From an uncultured Alphaproteobacteria bacterium (lineage in GTDB: Bacteria > Pseudomonadota > Alphaproteobacteria > Reyranellales > Reyranellaceae), in contig CAIYWM010000431.1 in NCBI GenBank assembly GCA_903929895.1, positions 1 to 12,708 of the forward strand: 12,708 nt of DNA, read 5' to 3'. Of the stretch, positions 6,612 to 12,708 are shown piece by piece. The position numbers were made by a program, and so were the translations under genes. How positions within the stretch are numbered: position 1 is the first letter of the stretch; every line of letters begins with the position of its first letter. The notes beneath the pieces were generated by a model. It did not search any database. It was not told the origin of the DNA and was given only the letters and a program-made list of their open reading frames with translations.

Positions 6612-8513
6612 ATGGCTGTTGGCGACAAATATCGTGCGCTGCATGCGCGGTCGCTCCAGGATCCCGAGGGATTCTGGGCCGAGCAGGCGGCGGCGATCGA
6701 CTGGACGAAGCGCTGGGACAAGGTGCTCGACCGGGCGAAGCCGCCTTTCTATCGCTGGTTCGAGGGTGGCGAGCTCAACGCCTGCCACAATGCGCTCGAC
6801 CGGCATGTCGACGGTGGGCGCGCGGAGCAGGCGGCGCTGATCTACGATTCGCCGCTCACCAACAGCAAGAAGACCTTCACCTATCGCGAGCTGCGCGACC
6901 AGGTGGCGCGCATCGCCGGGATGATCGCGGCGCAGGGCGTGGGCAAGGGCGATCGCGTCATCCTCTACATGCCGATGATCCCCGAAGCGGTGATGGCGAT
7001 GCTCGCCTGCGCGCGCATTGGCGCGATCCATTCGGTGGTGTTCGGCGGCTTCGCGGCCAAGGAACTGTCGAGCCGCATCGACGACTGCGCGCCGAAGCTG
7101 ATCCTCACCGCCTCGTGCGGCATCGAGCCGTCGCGCATCGTGCACTACAAGCCGCTGGTCGATCAGGCGATCGAGCAGGCCAAGCACAAGGTGCCGCGGG
7201 TCATCCTGCTGCAGCGGCCGCAATGCGCCGCGACGATGGTGGCCGGTCGCGACCTCGACTGGAACGAGGCGCTCGCCACGGCGCAGCCGGCGGCTTGCGT
7301 GCCGGTGAAGGCCACCGATCCGCTCTACATCCTCTACACGTCGGGCACGACCGGCCAGCCCAAGGGCGTGGTGCGCGACACCGGCGGCTACTGCGTGGCG
7401 CTCGCCTGGTCGATGAAGAACCTCTACGGCGTCCAGCCGGGCGAGGTGTACTGGTGCGCCTCGGACGTGGGCTGGGTCGTGGGCCACAGCTACATCGTCT
7501 ACGGACCGCTGATCCACGGCGCGACCTCGATCCTCTACGAGGGCAAGCCAGTCGGCACGCCCGACGCCGGTGCCTTCTGGCGCGTGATCTTCGAGCACAA
7601 GGCGATGGCACTGTTCACCGCGCCGACGGCCTTCCGCGCGATCAAGCGCGAAGACCCTGAAGGCAAGCTGCTGAAGCACTACGACCTCTCGAAGTTCCGC
7701 ACGCTGTTCCTGGCGGGCGAGCGCGGCGATCCGCCGACCGTCGAATGGGCGCAGAAGCTTCTGGGCGTGCCGGTGGTCGATCACTGGTGGCAGACCGAAT
7801 CCGGCTGGGCGATCTGCGGCAACTTCCAGGGCCTCGACCCGATGCCGGTGAAGCTCGGTTCGACCTCGATGCCGTCGCCGGGCTGGCATCTCGACGTGCT
7901 GGACGAGAACGGCCATGCGATGAAGCCGGGCGAGGTGGGGGCGCTGGCGGGCAAGCTGCCGTTGCCGCCGGGAACCTTCCCGACGCTGTGGAATGCCGAC
8001 GATCGCTACAAGCAGAGCTACATGAGCGAGTTCCCCGGCTACTACAAAACCGGGGACGCGGGCTTCATCGACCAGGATGGCTACGTGTCGGTGATGACCC
8101 GCGTGGACGACGTGATCAACGTCGCCGGCCATCGCCTCTCGACCGGGCAGATCGAGGAAGTGCTGGGCGCGCACAACGACGTCGCCGAGTGCGCGGTGAT
8201 CGGCATCGCCGACGATCTCAAGGGGCAGGTGCCGCTCGGTTTCCTGGTGTTGAAGGCCGGGGTCAACCGGCCGCCGCAGGAGATCACCGCTGAGGTCGTG
8301 CAGATGGTGCGCGACCGTATCGGGCCCGTCGCCTTCTTCAAGAGCGCGTTGGTCGTGCAGCGGCTGCCCAAGACACGCTCGGGCAAGATCCTGCGCGGCA
8401 CGATGCAGAAGATGGCCGACAGCCAGCCCTGGACCCTGCCGGCCACGATCGAGGATCCGGCGGTGCTGGAAGAAATCAAGGACGGCCTGAAGACGGCCGG
8501 TTTCTCGAAATAG
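6612..8513 (+). CDS. prpE: Propionyl-CoA synthetase (propionate-CoA ligase)
   Basis: Converts propionate, ATP and CoA to propionyl-CoA, AMP and PPi, the entry step for propionate use through the methylcitrate or methylmalonyl-CoA route. With the ATG at 6612 the protein has 633 residues, normal for PrpE. It has an N-terminal acetyl-CoA-synthetase-like segment, the P-loop TSGTTGQPKG at 243-252, LFLAGERGDPPT and VPVVDHWWQTESGWAI (WWQTE 392-396), which are typical of PrpE rather than Acs, then a C-terminal domain with PKTRSGKIL. The catalytic Lys is residue 592, the same number as the acyl-regulated Lys of Salmonella PrpE, which supports this start and implies possible control by lysine acylation and sirtuin deacylation. 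The stop codon lies one base before a repeat hairpin; the next gene begins 118 bp later on the same strand. No prpB, prpC or prpD is in view. Confidence 0.93.
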   Translation: MAVGDKYRALHARSLQDPEGFWAEQAAAIDWTKRWDKVLDRAKPPFYRWFEGGELNACHNALDRHVDGGRAEQAALIYDSPLTNSKKTFTYRELRDQVARIAGMIAAQGVGKGDRVILYMPMIPEAVMAMLACARIGAIHSVVFGGFAAKELSSRIDDCAPKLILTASCGIEPSRIVHYKPLVDQAIEQAKHKVPRVILLQRPQCAATMVAGRDLDWNEALATAQPAACVPVKATDPLYILYTSGTTGQPKGVVRDTGGYCVALAWSMKNLYGVQPGEVYWCASDVGWVVGHSYIVYGPLIHGATSILYEGKPVGTPDAGAFWRVIFEHKAMALFTAPTAFRAIKREDPEGKLLKHYDLSKFRTLFLAGERGDPPTVEWAQKLLGVPVVDHWWQTESGWAICGNFQGLDPMPVKLGSTSMPSPGWHLDVLDENGHAMKPGEVGALAGKLPLPPGTFPTLWNADDRYKQSYMSEFPGYYKTGDAGFIDQDGYVSVMTRVDDVINVAGHRLSTGQIEEVLGAHNDVAECAVIGIADDLKGQVPLGFLVLKAGVNRPPQEITAEVVQMVRDRIGPVAFFKSALVVQRLPKTRSGKILRGTMQKMADSQPWTLPATIEDPAVLEEIKDGLKTAGFSK

Positions 8514-8514
8514 C

Positions 8515-8585
8515 TGTCATCCCGAGCGCAGCGAGGGATCCTTTCTTCGAGGTCCGAAAGGTCCCTCGCTGCGCTCGGGATGACA
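8515..8585. repeat. Second inverted repeat of the same family (hairpin 2), abutting the prpE stop codon
   Basis: The left arm 8515-8545 and right arm 8556-8585 are complementary except for one extra base in the left arm (GGATCC against GGTCC), with a 10-nt loop. It starts one base after the prpE TAG. The arms belong to the same family as 6404-6503 but are arranged the other way: TGTCAT ends lie outermost here and innermost there. The strong stem could act as a transcript-stabilising or attenuating hairpin after prpE. No T-run follows it. Confidence 0.9.
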
Positions 8586-8616
8586 CCATCGCTTTGATGA
8601 CGAAAGTCTATTGTTT

Positions 8617-8621
8617 GGAGG
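8617..8621 (+). promoter_or_regulatory. Ribosome binding site of the 3-hydroxyacyl-CoA dehydrogenase
   Basis: GGAGG with a 10-nt spacer selects ATG 8632. The upstream in-frame TTG at 8611 lies before this site and is rejected. Confidence 0.75.
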
Positions 8622-8631
8622 AAGTAGAAGT

Positions 8632-10146
8632 ATGAGTCTCGATATCAACCGCGCCGATCTCACCGTCGGCGTCGTGGGAACCGGCGCCATGGGCCGCGGC
8701 ATCGCGCAGGTCACCGCGCAGGGCGGCATGACGGCGATCATGTACGACGCGGCCCCGGGCGGTGCGGCGAAGGCCAAGGCTGCCATTCTGGAGACGTTGA
8801 AGGGGCTGGTCGCCAAGGGCCGGTTGACCGATGCGGACCTCGCGAAGACCGATGCCAATCTCGGCGTCGCCGAGAAGATCGAGGACCTCAAGGGCTGCCA
8901 CGTCGTGGTCGAGGCGGTGTTCGAGAATCTCGAAGTGAAGCAGAAGCTGTTCGGCGAGCTCGAGGCGGTGATCGCGCCCGACGCCATCCTGGCCTCCAAC
9001 ACCTCCTCGATCCGCATCGCATCGATCGCGCGCTCGCTGAAGCATCGCGATCGCGTCTGCGGCATGCATTATTTCAATCCCGTGCCGCTGATGAAGCTGG
9101 TCGAGGTCATCCGCGCCGCCGACACCGCGCAGTGGGTGGTCGACGCCATGGTGGCACTGGGCAAGCGCCAGACCCGCGTTCCCGTGGTCGTGGGCGACAC
9201 GCCGGGCTTCCTGGTCAATCTCGGCGGCACCGCGATCGGCACCGAAGGCCTGCGCATCATGCAGGAGGGCAGGGCGACGCCGTCGCAGGTCGACGCCGTG
9301 ATGCGCGACACCTGTGGCTTCCGCATGGGCCCGTTCGAGCTGATGGACCTCACCGGCATCGACGTGAACTTCCCGGCGCGCAAGATCATCTACGAGGGCT
9401 TCTTCCACGACCGGCGCATGACGCCGAGCCCCTATCACGAGAGCCTCTATGCGGCGGGCAAGCTCGGCCGCAAGACCGGCGGCGGCTGGTACGCCTATGA
9501 CGACAAGGGCGCGAAGATCGACGCCGGCGCCGATCATCCGACCTCGCATGTGCCGGCATCGAGCGTGGTCATCATGGACACGCACAACAAGAAGCTGCTC
9601 AGCCTCGTCAGCGGCGACGGCGCGAACATGCTGGCGGCCGACGACGGCAAGAGCCCGATCCTGGTGGCGCCGATCGGCAAGGACTGCACCACCGCCGCGA
9701 TCGAGTTGGGCCTCGACCCGAAGCGCACCGTCGCGGTCGACCTGACGGGCGACGTGTCCAAGCGCATCACCATCATGATGGCGCCGGGCTTCGATCCGGC
9801 GATCCGGGACGCCACCGTGGCGCTGCTCGCCAAGTCGGGCACCAAGGTGACGGTGATTAAGGACTCGCCCGGCTTCATCGCCCAGCGCATGTGTTCGATG
9901 ATCGCCAACCTCGGCTGCGAGATGGCCATGATCGGCATCGCCTCGGCCGCCGATGTCGACACGGCGATGACGCTGGGTCTCAACTATCCGCGCGGGCCGC
10001 TGGCGCTCGCCGACTGGCTGGGCGTCAAGGAGTGTCACGAGATCCTGGTACAGATCCAGGCGATCACCGGCGACGACCGTTATCGCCCCAGCCAGTGGCT
10101 GCGCCGCCGCGCGATGCTGGGATTGAGCGCGACGACGGTCGAGTAG
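8632..10146 (+). CDS. 3-hydroxyacyl-CoA dehydrogenase, two C-terminal domains (PaaH/PaaC-like)
   Basis: NAD-dependent oxidation of (3S)-3-hydroxyacyl-CoA to 3-ketoacyl-CoA, as in beta-oxidation or the late phenylacetate pathway. The protein has 504 residues, the length of the PaaH/PaaC-type subgroup rather than the roughly 285-residue single-domain enzymes. The Rossmann motif GTGAMG is at 16-21. NTSSI is present, as is HYFNPVPLMKLVEV with catalytic His146 and its partner Glu158. DTPGFLVN (Asn196) opens the first C-terminal 3HCDH domain. A second copy begins at about 410 (KDSPGFIAQR, 411-419) after a degenerate Rossmann-like segment, reflecting the family's internal duplication. Codon use resembles its neighbours. 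It lies 118 bp after prpE, separated by a hairpin, so cotranscription is plausible but may be attenuated. The physiological substrate cannot be told from sequence; no phenylacetate-pathway genes are in the window. Confidence 0.93.
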   Translation: MSLDINRADLTVGVVGTGAMGRGIAQVTAQGGMTAIMYDAAPGGAAKAKAAILETLKGLVAKGRLTDADLAKTDANLGVAEKIEDLKGCHVVVEAVFENLEVKQKLFGELEAVIAPDAILASNTSSIRIASIARSLKHRDRVCGMHYFNPVPLMKLVEVIRAADTAQWVVDAMVALGKRQTRVPVVVGDTPGFLVNLGGTAIGTEGLRIMQEGRATPSQVDAVMRDTCGFRMGPFELMDLTGIDVNFPARKIIYEGFFHDRRMTPSPYHESLYAAGKLGRKTGGGWYAYDDKGAKIDAGADHPTSHVPASSVVIMDTHNKKLLSLVSGDGANMLAADDGKSPILVAPIGKDCTTAAIELGLDPKRTVAVDLTGDVSKRITIMMAPGFDPAIRDATVALLAKSGTKVTVIKDSPGFIAQRMCSMIANLGCEMAMIGIASAADVDTAMTLGLNYPRGPLALADWLGVKECHEILVQIQAITGDDRYRPSQWLRRRAMLGLSATTVE

Positions 10147-10182
10147 AGATTGGTCGGAAACAGTGTCGCTGAGTTACCGTTT

Positions 10183-10209
10183 GTTCCCCTGCAACCTTTG
10201 CAGGGGAAC
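10183..10209 (+). promoter_or_regulatory. Perfect 12-bp stem, 3-nt loop hairpin covering a ribosome binding site
   Basis: GTTCCCCTGCAA (10183-10194) and TTGCAGGGGAAC (10198-10209) pair perfectly around the loop CCT. The right arm contains AGGGGA (10202-10207), the only Shine-Dalgarno-like sequence before ATG 10213, and the stem ends 3 nt before that ATG. In an mRNA the site would be sequestered. No U-run follows, so it does not look like a simple terminator of the upstream gene. Confidence 0.7.
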
Positions 10210-10212
10210 CCG

Positions 10213-10782
10213 ATGACGAAGCGGAGCAAGTGGACGGCGGCTGCCCTGGCCGTGCTGGTGTGCCTGACCGGCGGCGCGCTGCAGGCCCAGCCGCTCAAGG
10301 ACGAGAACCTGCTCGTGGGCGTGCCGCAGGGGTTCAAGCTCGGCTTCAATGACTCCAAGAACGGCATGAACATGCAGGAGTTCATTCCGGCCGGCGAGAC
10401 GGTGCAGAACTGGACGGAGATGGTCACCGTCCAGGTGTTCCTCAGCCGCACGGACCTGCAGCCCGCACCGTTCCTTGGCGCCATGCAGCAACAGTGGGCG
10501 GGCGCCTGCAAGGGCAGCACCGCGACGCCGCTCGCGACCGGGAAGGTGAACGGCTACGACGCCGCCTCGATCCTTCTCCGGTGCCCCTTGCTCGCCTCGA
10601 CCGGCAAGCCGGAGACGACGATGCTGACGGCGATCAAGGGCAACGACAGCTTCTACGTCGTGCAGCGTGCCGTGCGGTCGGTCCCGACGCCGGAGCGTCT
10701 GGAGACCATGAAGAAGTACATCGAGAGCGTCAGCGTCTGCGACTCGCGCCTGCCGTCGCGTCCCTGTCCGACGGTCAACTAG
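10213..10782 (+). CDS. Exported hypothetical protein with four cysteines
   Basis: I do not recognise the family. The 189-residue product starts with a Sec-type signal (TKRSK, then a hydrophobic stretch 8-23) and a likely cleavage LQA|Q after residue 25, giving a small periplasmic protein of about 164 residues. Cys17 lies inside the hydrophobic stretch without a proper lipobox. The mature part has Cys99, Cys124, Cys176 and Cys185, enough for two disulfides. Its tail is Pro/Arg-rich (PSRPCPTVN). PQGFKLGF, NMQEFIPAGETVQNWTEMVTVQVF and a late FYVVQRAVRS segment suggest a compact alpha/beta fold, which is inference. ATG 10213 is chosen because it begins the signal peptide and follows AGGGGA; an earlier in-frame TTG (10150) would put the hairpin inside the gene. 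It ends 10 bp from the convergent aminopeptidase gene. Confidence 0.75.
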   Translation: MTKRSKWTAAALAVLVCLTGGALQAQPLKDENLLVGVPQGFKLGFNDSKNGMNMQEFIPAGETVQNWTEMVTVQVFLSRTDLQPAPFLGAMQQQWAGACKGSTATPLATGKVNGYDAASILLRCPLLASTGKPETTMLTAIKGNDSFYVVQRAVRSVPTPERLETMKKYIESVSVCDSRLPSRPCPTVN

Positions 10783-10792
10783 CGCGCGCCGC

Positions 10793-11539
10793 TCAGGCCA
10801 GCGTCAGGATCAGCGGTACGCGACGGGTCGCGACCAGCGTGTGTTCGTACTGCACCGTGGCCTGGTGCAGCGGCGGGCGCAGGGTCCAGCCATCGTCCAT
10901 TTCTTCGACATGGTCGGCGCCCAACGACAGGAACGGCTCGATCGTGAAGACCAGGCCTTCGGTGATCTTCCGGCGGTCGTGCTTCTCGTACCAGGTGGGG
11001 ATTTCCGACGGCTCGTCGTGCAGCGAACGCCCGATGCCGTGGCTCGCCAGATTGCGGATCAGGCTGTAGCCGTTCTTCTGCGCGAAGGTCTCGATCGACC
11101 GTCCGATCTCGTTCAACCGGACGCCCGGCTTCACGGCCTTGATCCCGGCCCACATGGCGCGCCTTCCATCCTCGCAGAGGCGCTCGATGCGCGGGCTGGT
11201 CGGCGGGACGGCGAAGCTCGCGCCGGTATCGCCGAAATAGCCGTCCAGCTCGGCCGAGACGTCGATGTTGATCAGGTCGCCGGCCTTGATCGCCGTGTCG
11301 TCCGGGATGCCGTGGGCGCAGTCGGGCCCCACCGAGATGCAGGTCGCGCCCGGAAAATCGTAGGTGAGTTCCGGCGCCGACCGTGCGCCTTCCTTCTCGA
11401 GCAGGGCGCGGCCGAGATCGTCCAGTTCGCGGGTCGTTATGCCGGGCTCCAGCGCCTCGCCCATGGCGGTGAGGGTGCGGGCCACCAGCCTGCCGATGGT
11501 GCGCAGCTTTTCCAGCTGCTCTTCATTTTCGATGGTCAT
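10793..11539 (-). CDS. map: Methionine aminopeptidase, type I (divergent paralogue)
   Basis: Removes the initiator Met from nascent proteins in the cytosol with a two-metal centre. All five metal ligands are present: Asp93 (NIDVS), Asp104 (FGDTG), His167 (SHGIGR), Glu201 (FTIEP) and Glu232 (QYEHT). The catalytic histidines His76 (HGIPDD) and His174 (SLHDEP) are also there. At 248 residues it is a bare catalytic domain without an N-terminal zinc or SH3-binding extension. Compared with E. coli Map (from memory), VVCHGIP becomes DCAHGIP and Phe177 of RGFHEE becomes Leu173 in RSLHDE, so the Met side-chain pocket may be altered; the pocket Trp (DGWT, 218) is kept. GGAGG stands 6 nt before ATG 11539; the upstream GTG 11545 overlaps this ribosome site and is rejected. 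It is probably an accessory copy beside a housekeeping map elsewhere, which is inference. It is divergent from the acyl-CoA dehydrogenase. Confidence 0.92.
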   Translation of the reverse strand: MTIENEEQLEKLRTIGRLVARTLTAMGEALEPGITTRELDDLGRALLEKEGARSAPELTYDFPGATCISVGPDCAHGIPDDTAIKAGDLINIDVSAELDGYFGDTGASFAVPPTSPRIERLCEDGRRAMWAGIKAVKPGVRLNEIGRSIETFAQKNGYSLIRNLASHGIGRSLHDEPSEIPTWYEKHDRRKITEGLVFTIEPFLSLGADHVEEMDDGWTLRPPLHQATVQYEHTLVATRRVPLILTLA

Positions 11540-11559
11540 CGTCACCCTCCTAACCGCCG

Positions 11560-11592
11560 TTGACGTTTACGTAAAGGTAAACTACCTACCTT
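11560..11592 (+). promoter_or_regulatory. Putative promoter/operator of the acyl-CoA dehydrogenase gene (MerR/LiuR-like site)
   Basis: TTGACG (11560-11565) can serve as a -35 box. Directly after it comes the perfect palindrome TTTACGTAAA (11566-11575), and GTTTAC (11565-11570) pairs with GTAAAC (11577-11582). A palindromic operator just downstream of -35 is the arrangement used by MerR-family regulators. The TTTACGT/ACGTAAA words resemble what I recall of LiuR sites before branched-chain acyl-CoA catabolism genes in proteobacteria. The -10 box is unclear (TACCTA 11583-11588 or TACCTT 11587-11592). It may also influence the divergent aminopeptidase gene. Confidence 0.45.
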
Positions 11593-11664
11593 GGGCTGGC
11601 GGACCAACCGCCGGCGGCCCACAGTCCCTTCAAGAAGACTGACCATTCTGATCGTTGGAGGACG

Positions 11665-12708
11665 ATGCCCGTGACTGCCGCTCTGGCCGCGCATTACACG
11701 CCCGAACACCAGATGTTTCGTGAGACCTGCCGGCGTTTCTTCGAGAAGGAAGTGACCCCGTTCCACATGAAGTGGGAGGAAGAGGGTGTCGTGCCGCGCG
11801 AGCTGTGGCGCAAGGCGGGCGAGCAGGGGCTCTTGGGAATGACCATGCCCGAGGCCTATGGCGGCGCCGGCGGCGATTTCCTGTACAGCGCCATCATGAT
11901 CGAGGAGCAGGGACGTGCGCTCGCCTCCGGGCCGGCCTTCTCGCTGCACAACGACATCGTGGTCCCCTATCTGCTCCACTACGGCACCGAGGAGCAGAAG
12001 AAGAAGTGGATTCCCAAGGCCTGCTCCGGCGACCTGGTCACGGCGATCGCCATGACCGAGCCGGGCACCGGCTCCGACCTGCAGGCGGTGAAGACCACGG
12101 CCGTCATGGACGGCAACCAGTGGGTCATCAACGGCTCCAAGACCTTCATCTCCAACGGCCAGCTTGCCGACCTGGTGATCGTGGTCGCCAAGACCGATCC
12201 CAAGCTCGGCGCCAAGGGCACGTCGCTGATCGCCGTCGAGACCAAGACCGAAGGCTTCAAGCGCGGCCGCAATCTCGAGAAGATCGGCATGAAGGCGCAG
12301 GACACGTCCGAGCTGTTCTTCCAGGACGTGCGCGTGCCGGCCGATCACCTGCTGGGCGGGCCGGGCATGGGCTTCGTCCAGCTGATGCAGCAGCTGCCGC
12401 AGGAGCGGCTGGTCATCGCCATCCAGGCGGTGGCGGCGATCGAGGCGGCGCTGGAGCATACGCTGGCGTACGTGAAGGAGCGCAAGGCGTTCGGGAAGCA
12501 GATCATCGATTTCCAGAACACGCGCTTCAAGCTCGCCGAACTCAAGACCAAGGCCCATATCGCGCGCGTCTTCGTCGACGATTGCGTGGCCAAGCACCTC
12601 AAGGGCGAACTCGACGTGGCGACCGCGGCGATGGCCAAGTACTGGACGACCGAGCTTCAGTGCGAGCTGATCGACGAGTGCCTGCAGTTCCACGGCGGCT
12701 ACGGCTAC
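11665..12708 (+). CDS. Acyl-CoA dehydrogenase (3' end cut by window edge)
   Basis: FAD enzyme that introduces the 2,3-trans double bond in an acyl-CoA, passing electrons to electron-transfer flavoprotein. The window holds 348 codons, ending at the conserved GGYGY; about 30-40 residues should be missing. The N-terminal helical domain includes GLLGMTMPEAYGGAGGD. The middle beta-domain has AIAMTEPGTGSDLQAVKTTA and NGSKTFISNG, signature 1 and the FAD/substrate site. The C-terminal helices have ERKAFGKQIIDFQNTRFKLAE and QFHGGYGY. Glu247 in QERLVIA lines up with the catalytic Glu of the isovaleryl/long-chain type. The other possible site, the MCAD-type Glu, lies past the edge. GGAGG (11657-11661) is 3 nt from ATG 11665 and 9 nt from GTG 11671; the latter spacing is better, so the start could be two codons later. 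An operator-like palindrome lies upstream. Confidence 0.94.
   Translation, partial: MPVTAALAAHYTPEHQMFRETCRRFFEKEVTPFHMKWEEEGVVPRELWRKAGEQGLLGMTMPEAYGGAGGDFLYSAIMIEEQGRALASGPAFSLHNDIVVPYLLHYGTEEQKKKWIPKACSGDLVTAIAMTEPGTGSDLQAVKTTAVMDGNQWVINGSKTFISNGQLADLVIVVAKTDPKLGAKGTSLIAVETKTEGFKRGRNLEKIGMKAQDTSELFFQDVRVPADHLLGGPGMGFVQLMQQLPQERLVIAIQAVAAIEAALEHTLAYVKERKAFGKQIIDFQNTRFKLAELKTKAHIARVFVDDCVAKHLKGELDVATAAMAKYWTTELQCELIDECLQFHGGYGY

Noticed and set aside
6507..10038. Long minus-strand frames (6507-8174 and 8608-10038) opposite prpE and the dehydrogenase.
   Set aside because: Same His/Arg/Asp-rich shadow composition; the plus-strand frames have all catalytic motifs.
10213..10290. Possible lipoprotein signal at Cys17 of the exported protein.
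   Set aside because: The residues before Cys17 (VLV) do not fit a lipobox, and a better Sec cleavage follows at LQA|Q.
10841..11563. A 240-codon plus-strand frame opposite the methionine aminopeptidase.
   Set aside because: No motifs, while the minus strand has every metal ligand of the enzyme family.

Overview
The window is GC-rich and densely packed. It carries acyl-CoA ligases, an acyl-CoA dehydrogenase, a 3-hydroxyacyl-CoA dehydrogenase, a self-sufficient cytochrome P450 and a Bug/TctC-type solute-binding protein. This set, with the codon usage, suggests a metabolically versatile soil or water alphaproteobacterium (Rhodospirillales or Hyphomicrobiales-like). That placement is inference from gene content and base composition; no rRNA or other marker gene is present.

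Layout. Positions 1-2979 (minus strand) hold a probable two-gene unit: a Bug-family periplasmic binding protein (2011-2979), then an AMP-forming acyl-CoA synthetase (1956 down to the left edge, lacking only its last few residues). The synthetase has an unusual Lys/Ala/Pro-rich, histone H1-like N-terminal tail of about 100 residues, partly encoded by an 18-bp tandem repeat. A 183-bp divergent intergenic region separates this unit from 3163-6339 (plus), a CYP102-type P450-reductase fusion like P450 BM3. Its residues that should bind the NADPH 2'-phosphate and the fatty-acid carboxylate are mostly replaced. Next come prpE (propionyl-CoA synthetase, 6612-8513) and a two-domain 3-hydroxyacyl-CoA dehydrogenase (8632-10146). 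prpE is bracketed by two hairpins built from one dispersed repeat family. A small exported protein of unknown function follows (10213-10782); a perfect 12-bp stem-loop covers its ribosome binding site. On the minus strand, 10793-11539 encodes a divergent type I methionine aminopeptidase. A short intergenic region with a palindromic operator-like sequence separates it from an acyl-CoA dehydrogenase (11665 to the right edge, incomplete).

How they fit. Most genes belong to uptake, activation and beta-oxidation of organic acids. The binding protein would capture a carboxylate, the two ligases make acyl-CoA or propionyl-CoA, and the dehydrogenases oxidise acyl-CoA and 3-hydroxyacyl-CoA. The P450 would hydroxylate a fatty-acid-like or other hydrophobic substrate. 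No CRISPR array, tRNA, rRNA, transposase or phage gene was seen. Apart from the repeat hairpins, this looks like ordinary chromosomal catabolic territory. The best leads are the tailed acyl-CoA synthetase, the predicted coenzyme switch of the P450, and the hairpin over a ribosome binding site.
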